DNA of 29,019 nt, taken from positions 1-29,019 of the forward strand of contig NW_004086232.1 in the NCBI RefSeq assembly GCF_000220395.1. The letters are read 5' to 3'. Positions 21,236 to 29,019 of this stretch are shown one piece after another. The notes beneath the pieces were generated by a model. That model made no database searches. It was given only the letters and a program-made list of their open reading frames with translations, and was not told the origin of the DNA. The first letter of the stretch is position 1. Each line of letters starts with the position of its first letter. The DNA comes from Ichthyophthirius multifiliis. Taxonomy: Eukaryota > Ciliophora > Oligohymenophorea > Hymenostomatida. Both the position numbers and the translations under genes were made by a program.

Positions 21236-21420
21236 GTAAGGTAATTAATATTATGAAAAAAAAAAATGTAGAAAGGTGTAGAAAAGATTTAAATATGATA
21301 TAAAGGGTAGAAAAAGGTATAAAAATATAAAAATTAATAGAAATATGAAGAAAGAAGTTAAAAATTTATAAATAATAAAAAAGAAGGATATAAAGGAGTA
21401 TAATTTAGGTTTAAAAAAGT
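21236..21420 (+). repeat. Purine-rich tract with TAGAAA/GGTATAAA-like repeats
   Basis: A strongly strand-asymmetric A/G tract. Degenerate units such as GTAGAAAGGTGTAGAAAAG and GGGTAGAAAAAGGTATAAAA recur about every 10-30 bp. It is unlike the T-rich DNA around it. No protein-like frame. Confidence 0.45.
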
Positions 21421-21714
21421 ATTTGTAAATGTAAAAATTTAATATATATTATTATAAAAATATAAAAATAATAGAAATGTTTAGAAATTTATATTAATAT
21501 AAAATATAAAATAAATTTACTCCAAATATAAAATTTTATAAAAAAATAAAAATATATCTTGTAAAATTATTTTTTTGTGGAAAACTAATATAATTGTAAA
21601 AAAGATATTTTAGTAAATAAATAATTTAAAATCTTAAAATTTAAAAAATTAATTAAAATAAAAATAAAAAAATAAAATAAAAATATGTTTTTGTATTATT
21701 TTTTTTATAAAATT

Positions 21715-21815
21715 AATAAATAATAAATAATAAATAATAAATGATAAAAAATAAATAATAAATAATAAATAATAAATAATATATAATAAATAATAAATAA
21801 TAAATAATAAATATT
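21715..21815. repeat. TAATAAA heptamer tandem repeat
   Basis: About fourteen units of ATAAATA-type heptamers with a few variants (ATGATAA, ATATAATA). The remaining stretch up to 22166 is plain AT-rich upstream DNA of the next gene. Confidence 0.8.
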
Positions 21816-22166
21816 ATAAACAGATTTCTAGTTTTTTATTTATAATTTATTTTTTATTTTTAATAAACTTTAAATTTAAATTAATTTTTATGAAATAACT
21901 AAAAGTTTAATTTATTAATTAATTATTTTACAATAAATTTGATTATTTTAAGTTTTTTATAAATTCATATATATTCATATAAAATTATTATATGTTTCAT
22001 ATTTTATTTAAAATCTTTAATTAAAATATATAAAATATATATATTTTATCTAAATTAAGTTTAAAAATATTTTAATTATTTAAATATAATCTTTTTTTCA
22101 TGTGAATATAAATTAAAAAAAAATTAAAAGGAATAAATATATTAAAATTTAAAGAAAAATAAAAAA

Positions 22167-23506
22167 ATGTAAGTTGAAGCTCTAGTAAAATTAAAATATA
22201 CAATAATCGGTGTATCCTTAACTATTTTATCGTAAACTGTATATAAATACTTAAAATATAAAAGCAAATAATTAAAAAATTATGAAACACCAGAAACAAA
22301 TCAATAAGTAAATGTATAATCTTAAATTTTTCCTGTTTATGCATCTGAAGAGTATTAAAAGATAATAAAAGAATAATTGATAAGAAACATATAATTTTTC
22401 GGCGAAGAATCACAAAAAAAAATTTAAGAAAGTTATATTATAGTATTTGGGGTTGGTGGAGTAGGATCTCATTGTGTATCTTCATTAATTCGTTCAGGAG
22501 TATAAAAAATAAAAATAGTTGATTTTGATAGAGTAACTTTATCTTCATTAAACAGACACGCTTTTGCAACACAAGGAGATGTAGGCCATTCTAAAGTACA
22601 ATGTATAAAGGATTATATTTAAAGGATAAGCCCTCATTGTGATGTAGAAATATTTGAAGAATATGTAACAAAAGAAAATGTGGCAAAGTTTTTTTCTGAA
22701 TAAAAAAAGAAGATTATGTAGTCGATTGCATAGATAATATTGATGCTAAAGTTGCTCTTTTAGCTTATTGTAAGAATAATAATAAAAAAGTTATTTCTTC
22801 AATGGGTGCAGGAATGAAGTCAGATCCAACAAGGGTTTAAATAAGGGACATTTCAGAAACTACTTATGATGACCTTTCAAGGGCTGTAAGGATTAAGTTA
22901 AAAAAATTGGGGATTACTAATGGAATAAAAGTAGTACTTAGTGTTGAAAAAAGTTCGAAAGAATTACTTCCACTTTAAAGACATCAAGAAGATAAGCCTG
23001 ATGAGTTCAAAGTTTTTTCAAATTATAGACTTAGAATAGTTCCTGTATTAGGTACTATGCCAGCTATATTTGGATTAGCATTAAGTTCTTATATTTTGTG
23101 TGATTTAGCAGGTTAGCTTTATTAGCCGTATTTAATTGATGATGTAAAATAAACTAATTATGCATAAATATATGATAAAATTCACTAAGAAGCAAAAAAT
23201 AATAAAAAATAATTCCTTATGGATATTTCGGATGTGTATTTGGTCGTGAGGGAAGCTTTTTAATGGAAAGATCTTATTTAAGGAAAAAAGTAGGGAAACT
23301 TACTCTTAGCAAGATGGAACCCTGAAGGAGAATTTGAAGGGTAAAATTTAGTTTTAATGAATGCTGCGGATGTCAAAAAACATTTAACTTTCAAAAATTT
23401 TCAGGAAGTTAAAGAATATTATAACTAAGAGATTTTTAAAAGAGTTGAAGAAAAAAAATATATATATTTAGAATATTTATAAAAAAATAATATAGTCTAT
23501 AAATGA
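22167..23506 (+). CDS. tRNA threonylcarbamoyladenosine dehydratase (Tcd1/TcdA type, ThiF/E1-like), one homopolymer frame break
   Basis: ATG 22167 to TGA 23504-23506. The span is one base short of 446 codons plus stop, because of a break in the A7 run at 22702-22708; one extra A restores EQKK..DYVVDCIDNIDAKV. The fold is the ThiF/MoeB/E1 adenylating family: ATP-binding glycine loop VFGVGGVGSH (about residues 93-102), acidic strand IVDFDRVTLSSLNRHAFATQ (the SSLNRHA block is typical of eukaryotic Tcd proteins), DCIDN, then SSMGAGMKSDPTRVQIRDIS and a P-rich VPVLGTMPAIFGLALSSYIL segment. The enzyme cyclises t6A37 to ct6A in ANN-decoding tRNAs using ATP. Residues about 8-25 are hydrophobic, consistent with a membrane anchor as in the yeast proteins, which sit on the mitochondrial outer membrane. 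A C-terminal extension of about 100 residues follows the core. Confidence 0.88.
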
Positions 23507-23524
23507 TTTTAGCTTTTATATTTT

Positions 23525-24247
23525 TCAAAAAAATATTATATATTATTATTTTAATATTATAAATAAATATATTATATTAATTAATTTAATATTTACAATA
23601 ATCTATTAATTTTGATTATTATATAATATTAAAATTTATATTTGTTAAATTTTAATATAAAATGAAAAAAATTATTTTATTTGTGATTAAATTAAAACAC
23701 ATTTATTTTTATATACAATATTTTGGATAATTTTTGTTGTAAAAAAAATTAAAAAGTTTAATTTATGATTAATTGAAATTATATCAACAAATTTTTTTGA
23801 TTTTTTAAGTTTTAGTAAAATTTTAATCATTTCCTAATTAAAAATGTATAATTAGTACAATTAATAATATTTTTCATTTTTATTAGTTAATTGGTTTATA
23901 TATTTTCGTAAGATTAGTAATTATTTTTTTAAGATAAATTTTTAAAAATTGATGCATATTGATTTTATTTTATCCATTGAATAATACTCTTAAATTTAAT
24001 AAAATTCATAATTGCAGGAAAGCTTACATTTTTATACACCTTTTAAAGAGCAAATTCTTTTTTTATGATCTATTTCATAAAAACTTTTAAATTCTTTAAA
24101 ATATTCAGTAGTTATTTCATAAATATATGAAAAACTAAAAACGTTACATTTTTCAATTTTTTATTTTAATATAATATTTTTTTTTTCAAAAGGATGTTTT
24201 TTTATAATAGTTAATACAATATATGATTCCAAATTGTCAAAAATCAT
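23525..24247 (-). CDS. Possible gene, product unknown, converging on the dehydratase gene
   Basis: Minus frame from ATG 24247 to TGA 23525-23527, 240 residues. The first half has balanced composition: MIFDNLESYIVLTIIKKHPF, EITTEYFKEFKSFYEIDHKK, RICSLKGVQKCKLSCNYEFY. The second half becomes Lys/Ile/Asn-rich, and the last 60 codons look like non-coding A/T. Upstream of the ATG the same frame still reads well (KISQNVTAPQYIEQKQKNQT) to about 24330, then meets TGA. One extra A in an A8 run would join it to MHEESKKK, so the true start may be further right. A remote likeness to cullin C-terminal sequence was considered but is too weak to claim. The stop overlaps nothing but lies 18 bp from the dehydratase stop. 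Confidence 0.4.
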
Positions 24248-24349
24248 TTGAAAAGTTTAATTTTTTTACTTCTATTCTATATACTGAGGAGCAGTAACAT
24301 TTTAAGAAATTTTTAATAATTTTTTGTCTTTTTTTTACTTTCTTCATGC

Positions 24350-24987
24350 ATATAAAAATCATATTTTCAAAAATAAAAAGAATATTTAAAAAATTCAAAT
24401 TTTTTTGATTAAAATTTTAGTAACTTCAAATTATTATGCTTAGTATTTACATAAATTTATTCATATTTTTTAATTGTTTTAATAATATATGACAATATAA
24501 TTTAAAATATAAAACATACTTATATTAAAATAATTACATAAATATTATAAATAGAGTTAAATATTAATATTTTTTTAAAATTATTTTAAAATAATAATAT
24601 TCCTATTTTTTTATTTTGTAAATTAATTATATTTGCATAATATTTTATTTATGTTAATATAATAAATAAAAATATCATTAATCTTGTTCTTATTTTCTGA
24701 GAAATATTTTTGACAATACAAAATAATTATTTTCTGATTCAAAATATTATTTTTTGATAAAATGAAAAAATTATTTTATAACTTTAAAAAATTTGAAAAA
24801 AAAAATCTTTGAATTTTACTCTTTTTAAAATATTTTACATTAATAAAATTTAAAAATGACATCATAAAAAGCAAAATTTTAAAATCAACATTAAAGAAAA
24901 ATAAATTCATGCCAAAATGAAAATATTATAATTTGAATATACTTTTATTAGATATATATTTTACTTGTTCATAAAAATTTTAATTTT
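24350..24987. other. Intergenic, no clear feature
   Basis: AT-rich. Short protein-like scraps on minus near 24350-24430 may belong to the preceding gene; otherwise nothing is supported. Confidence 0.35.
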
Positions 24988-25083
24988 TTGTAATAATTTT
25001 TTAAAAAAATAATTGATAATAATAAAAATTGATAACGACATTATTTTATTATTGTTGAGTTTTTTTTAAAAAAAAAAATACAG
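24988..25083. repeat. Intergenic palindromic element, copy 6
   Basis: Left half TTGTAATAA, T-run/A-run, TAATTGATAA. Centre AAATTGATAACGACATTA. Right half TTGTTGAG plus T8/A11 plus TACAG. Its last bases run straight into ATG at 25084. Confidence 0.65.
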
Positions 25084-25430
25084 ATGAAAAATGCTAATAA
25101 AAAATTTATATTTATTAATTTAATTTAATAATTTAAGAGCTCAATTTTCCAGACATATCTAATACCAATTTTTTTCATTTTAAAAAAGTAATATTTAAAT
25201 AGATATATAGATTATAAATATATTTAATATTAAAAATAAAAATAAAATCTTTTTATTATGAGGAGAATTTGTAAGCTTTAAATTTAGGTCGATTATAATA
25301 TAATTTTATAAATAAAAGTATTATAATTAATTCGAAAACCTAAAATATTTATGCCTTTATTGTAAAAGATTTCGAATTATATAAAAAATAAGTTGAAAAT
25401 AAGCTTTACATAATATTTTTATTTTTTTAA
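25084..25430 (+). CDS. Possible short gene, two exons, structure uncertain
   Basis: Directly after element copy 6, ATG 25084 gives MKNANKKFIFINLIQ. A neighbouring frame reads FNNLRAQFSRHIQYQFFSFQ. After a candidate intron (GTAATA at about 25188 to TATGAG at about 25262) a third stretch reads ENLQALNLGRLQYNFINKSI and TQNIYAFIVKDFELYKKQ. These pieces are better than random, but joining them needs a one-base shift before the intron, and no stop could be fixed. Family unknown. May be a relic. Confidence 0.3.
25283..25344. repeat. Inverted repeat, possible hairpin
   Basis: TTTAGGT (25283-25289) pairs with ACCTAAA (25338-25344). An inner pair ATTATAATA / TATTATAAT also matches. It overlaps the doubtful short gene, so it may be coincidental. 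Confidence 0.35.
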
Positions 25431-25531
25431 AAATAATATTGGTATATATTTAAATAAGTTAATTCTAAAAAAATTCTAAAATAAATAATAAAAATTAATA
25501 TTGATTATTTAATATATATTTTTAAAAAAAA

Positions 25532-26878
25532 TCAATGTTCACATTTCGTTTTAATTAGTTAAATTTTTTAAATGAAATCATATCCATTTTAATATATTTC
25601 ATAATAATTCAAAGTTTCGAAATGTAAAACAAGTTTACTTAAATCTTCAACAATATCAAAAACATTAAAAGAACATTCTGCTTTTTTTAAAAAATCTTCA
25701 TTGATTTCTAAATTAGGTATATGTAAACCAATATTACATTCTTTTAAGTAATCTCTTAAATCATTTAAAAACAAATAAACGTTTTTTATTATTTCTTCTT
25801 AACTTTTATTTTTATTTTTATTCTTCAATTCTCTTATTAAATAATAAGCATCTTTTGCCAATAAAGCAGCATTCTTTAAACAAGTAAATTTATTTCCTAA
25901 TTCATTTTTTTAAAAAAGTAATATTCTTTATTTTTGACTATAACTTTCTGGACAACCATTAGCTAATTTTTAATAGACTTCATGTATTTCTGTGAAAATA
26001 CTTTCGTATTAGATATCTTATGCTAAGGAGCTAATTTTTTAAAACAATTCTTTGAATTAGTTGATGTTTTTAAAACATTATTAGGCTTTAAGAATGTTAA
26101 TATCTTTTAAAAAATCTAATTTATGTCCATATGAACAATCCTAATAGACAACAACAATTTCGTTATAAATTTTAATTCCTTCTTCAATCAATTCTTCAAT
26201 CGATTTAAGATTTTATTAAACATCCTTAACAAATTAATAAGCATGCTTAAATATTTCTCCAATTTCAATTATGCATGAAACAGTATTAGCTTTCTATTAA
26301 TTTTTTTTTTGAGGAAGATATTAGTTATTTTTAAAGAAAATTTTAATATTTTTTAAAGGCAAAGAAAGAGAAAAATGTTCCATTTTTTTTATTTTTTATA
26401 ATTTTTTTTAAACTTCTTTTAAATCACATTCATATCTAACTTTTTAAATTTTTTAATATAATTAGGTTAAAAATTCTATTTTTTCGAAAATTTAGTTTAA
26501 ATCACCATCTTTTATCAATTTCAAAATTTATTCAGATTCATCGTATATTTAATTAAGATCTTTTATACATCTTAGATGTTTATTCGGTTCTGTTTGCTTT
26601 ATTATGTTAGAACTAAAGTTATTTATTAATTCTTATGTGTTTTTCTTAATTTTAGATTCTATGAAAGTTTTCCCGTCTTTATTTGGATTCGAATTTTCAA
26701 TTTTTTATATTTTGCTTTAAAAAAGATTCTTCAAATTTTCAGCCTTTATTTCAAACTCTTTAGGAAACTCTATGTTCTCATTAATTTTTTCAAGTTTTTT
26801 TTAAATATAATTATAATCAAAGTAAAAACAATTAAAAAATGTTAAAAATGTAAAAAATAAAATAATAGTATTATTCAT
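25532..26878 (-). CDS. Secreted, all-helical cysteine-containing protein, intronless
   Basis: Minus, ATG 26878 to TGA 25532-25534, 448 residues, one unbroken frame. The first 17-18 residues (MNNTIILFFTFLTFFNCF) are a clear signal peptide. The mature part is predicted almost entirely helical, with regularly scattered Cys: LRCIKDLNQIYDESEQILKL, VRYECDLKEVQKK, VSCIIEIGEIFKHAYQFVKD, DCSYGHKL, QQCFKNINQFKELF, GCPESY, FTCLKNAALLAKDAYYLIRE, KECNIGLHIPN, AECSFNVFDIVEDLSKLVLH, TKCEH. Several of these start with Cys followed by a similar hydrophobic helix, suggesting a diverged repeat of roughly 90-100 residues held by disulfides. It is probably secreted or delivered to secretory granules. No named family recognised. 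Average G/C is higher than the flanks, supporting real coding. Confidence 0.75.
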
Positions 26879-27124
26879 TTTTTTTTAATAAAAATTATAA
26901 TTAATATATAATAATTATTATAATTTTAAATTTATTATTATTATTTCTTTAATTTTTATTTATAAAAGAATATTTTTATTTTCTTTCTATTTTATTCGCG
27001 TTAGTTAACATTTTTATTAAATAACATATATCTTTTAAATAAATATTAAAAATATTGATTTAATTTATTAATATATTATTAATAATTAATTATAATAAAT
27101 ATGTAAATATTTATATAATAAAAA
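26879..27124. other. Intergenic between divergent genes
   Basis: AT-rich spacer that should contain both promoters; no palindromic element copy is present here. Confidence 0.4.
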
Positions 27125-27643
27125 ATGGCTTATTTTAAACCTTATCATATTGACAGAATAGTGAAAAAATTAAGTAATTTTTAAAGAATCAAATACTTTT
27201 TTTAAAACTTAGAAAGAGATGTCTTAAAAATCAGAAAAATAATATTTTAAAATTTATTGACAGAACAATAATTAAAAAAAAATAAAAATTATTTTTATAA
27301 AAAAAACATAAATAATTTATAATAAAAGTATTTTATCAAATAGCAATATTTTGCTATTAATACCTTCGTTGAATATTTTAAAATTTTTAAACTAAATATA
27401 TACTAAAAAATTATATATTATTATTAAATTATAGTAGAAAAGAAAATATAAAGTAGAAAATTAATAATAATTTATAATAAAAATATAAATACAAATATTT
27501 AATATATTATATTAGAAAAATTATAAAATTTGTTATTTTAACATTTATGCAAAATAAAATAATTATAAATATAAAGCTTGTTTTTTAATATAAGGATTTT
27601 CTTATATTTATTATAGTCAGTAATGTTAAAAGTTTTCGACTGA
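27125..27643 (+). CDS. Possible small basic protein, N-terminal part credible
   Basis: ATG 27125 (aaaaATGGCT) to TGA 27641-27643, 172 residues. The first half is protein-like (MAYFKPYHIDRIVKKLSNFQ, then NLERDVLKIRK, NLLTEQQ, FAINTFVEYFK). From about 27390 on the sequence becomes Ile/Asn/Lys-rich A/T. The final codons overlap the end of a better minus-strand frame, so the real 3' end may be earlier through an intron or an indel. No family recognised. Confidence 0.4.
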
Positions 27644-28700
27644 CAGTTGTACCAAAAACACTTTCAGCACGGTCGTCCATTCATACAATTTTTTATATCG
27701 ATTCACTCCATCCAAAATGTGAAAAACTTATTGACGGAATTAACAATCATTTAATATTTATAATTAAAATAAAAAAATTACTTAGATACAAAAGTTAAAT
27801 GTAAAAAAAAACTCATAGAATATAAATAATATATATATTTATCTTTAAAATTTTGTTTCAATTTTTAAAAATTTTGAAGTTCTTTCTTTAAAAATTGCTT
27901 TTTATTTTTATTATTTTATTATTTAGAATATATTTATTAAAAAATATTTTATATATTAATTTTTTTATTTGTCATTGAATTTATTTGTTTTCTATATTTA
28001 TTTATATTATTATCAAAATTTAGATTTTTATAATATTTTTACTAAATGCTTATTATTTTAAATTTTTTTTATATTTTGATCTGTTAATTTATGTAAATTT
28101 TAACTTGATTTTGAATTCGAAATATAATATTCAGACGGGCTTCGAAAATAACTAGAAGAGTGCTTTAAAAATGACTATAGTTTCTTATATAAATTTAAAT
28201 ATAAATAAAAATATAATCAGTTATGAATTTATGCATTTAATTATCTTTTTGAAGCTCATTTGAAATTTTTTTCTATCTTGATTTTAAATTTGCACTGTAT
28301 CTTCTTTTAATTTGCAATTAAAATTAAAATAGGATTTTTTTAAATTAGTTTTTTTTTTTTTTTTTCAAAAAATATAAATAAAATGAGTCTAAAAAAAAAT
28401 GTCTTTTTTAATCACATTAATCCACTATGTTATATAAAATTATATGTTATTTTAATTAACTTTATGTTGAAAATAAAATATTTTACTATTAATTGCAGTT
28501 TGCTTAAAAAAATATTTTTAATTATTATTTGCGACCAATAATCCCTTATCCTACAATTATATATTTGTCTACAGTTTAGGGTTCACTAGTTCTATGTAAG
28601 TTTTGCCCTGCGAGCAAGATCTAAAATCAATGTTTAAAAAGTCAATTAAGTCTAGAGAAAAATTAAATTTAATACATAAAAAAAATATTGATAAATGAAA
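27617..28700 (-). CDS. Possible multi-exon gene at right edge, product unknown
   Basis: Three protein-like blocks lie on minus. Block one (about 28540-28700) reads FNFSLDLIDFLNIDFRSC then QGKTYIELVNPKLQTNIQ. Block two (27780-28330) is Lys/Gln-rich (RRYSANLKSRQKKISNELQ). Block three (27617-27770) reads FRQQVFHILDGVNRYKKLYE then WTTVLKVFLVQLSVENFQHY and closes on TGA at 27617-27619. Blocks one and three have much higher G/C than their surroundings, which fits exons. The joins were not resolved, and block two may be non-coding. No known domain was recognised. Confidence 0.35.
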
Positions 28701-29019
28701 TATATTTTATTATATATTAAAAATTAAAAAAAAAGTAATAAATAAAAAATAAAAGATATCTACACAGATATTCTAGATATTTAATAATTTAATAAATTAT
28801 ATTTTTTTTAATTAAATGAAAAATAATAAAATTAATATAAATATGTTACCAAAATAAATTATAAAAAAAAATATAATTGTTTAAATATTATATTAAATAG
28901 AAATAAATATAAAATAATGATGCTTATATAAAAAAAATATTAAATAAAAAAATTAAAGTTTATAATAATTTCATAATTAAAAATAAAAAAATTTAATAAA
29001 ATAAAAAAAATAATAAAAG
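28701..29019. other. AT-only right edge
   Basis: Plain A/T sequence; nothing supported. No telomeric CCCCAA/GGGGTT repeat, so the window does not end at a chromosome end. Confidence 0.5.

Noticed and set aside
22222-22413. 63-residue ORF on minus
   Set aside because: Shadow of the N-terminal part of the dehydratase gene.
23525-24330. Cullin-like assignment of the minus-strand ORF
   Set aside because: A loose pattern (FYEIDHKKRI then a Cys/Lys segment) resembles a cullin region but lacks enough matching residues to name it.
27600-28640. snRNA, SRP or tRNA genes in the G/C-rich islands
   Set aside because: No conserved snRNA, SRP or tRNA boxes were found, and minus-strand frames read as protein.
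1-29019. CRISPR array, bacterial operons, Shine-Dalgarno sites
   Set aside because: No spaced direct repeats; the window is eukaryotic with spliceosomal introns and code 6.
1-29019. Telomere or chromosome breakage sequence
   Set aside because: No CCCCAA/GGGGTT runs and no TAAACCAACCTCTTT-type motif were seen.

Overview
This window reads as macronuclear-type DNA of an oligohymenophorean ciliate. It is extremely AT-rich. Almost no long frame exists under the standard code, but long protein-like frames appear as soon as TAA and TAG are read as Gln and TGA alone as stop (genetic code 6). Introns are small, mostly 44-67 nt, AT-only, GT...AG. The base composition and gene style suggest an Ichthyophthirius-like species rather than Tetrahymena; that assignment is inference. 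All gene calls were made by hand-translating both strands with code 6, so splice sites and starts are predictions.

Layout, left to right. (1) A small C2H2 zinc-finger gene on minus (640-925), then a Q/N/K-rich unknown protein in three exons (1792-3166, +). (2) A broken small ORF (about 3803-4310, +), a DGAT2-family acyltransferase in four exons (4870-6256, +), and an intronless RING-CH (MARCH-type) membrane E3 ligase (6743-7732, +). (3) A poor region with two doubtful ORFs, then a ten-exon OSCA/TMEM63/CSC1-like channel gene on minus (9626-12959). (4) A large multi-exon unknown gene on minus (about 14086-16440) with a possible small membrane ORF upstream. (5) A 636-aa multi-pass membrane protein (17407-19447, +). 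(6) About 2.7 kb of gene-poor DNA with a tiny TM peptide ORF and the decayed C-terminal end of a Tc1/mariner transposase. (7) A eukaryotic Tcd1/TcdA-type tRNA ct6A dehydratase (22167-23506, +), facing a possible minus-strand gene. (8) A secreted, cysteine-containing helical protein on minus (25532-26878), and weaker ORFs to the right edge. The genes do not form an operon or one pathway; each looks independently transcribed.

Two cross-cutting signals stand out. First, an imperfect palindrome of about 90-95 bp (CTGTA, T-run/A-run, a centre resembling ATAATGTCCC, then T-run/A-run, TACAG) occurs about six times. It is always intergenic, and most copies lie shortly upstream of a gene or small ORF. 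It is either a MITE family or a promoter-like palindrome. Second, several otherwise well-conserved genes are interrupted by single-base shifts that fall in A or T runs. This points to homopolymer indels in the assembly rather than to decay, though true pseudogenes are not excluded.
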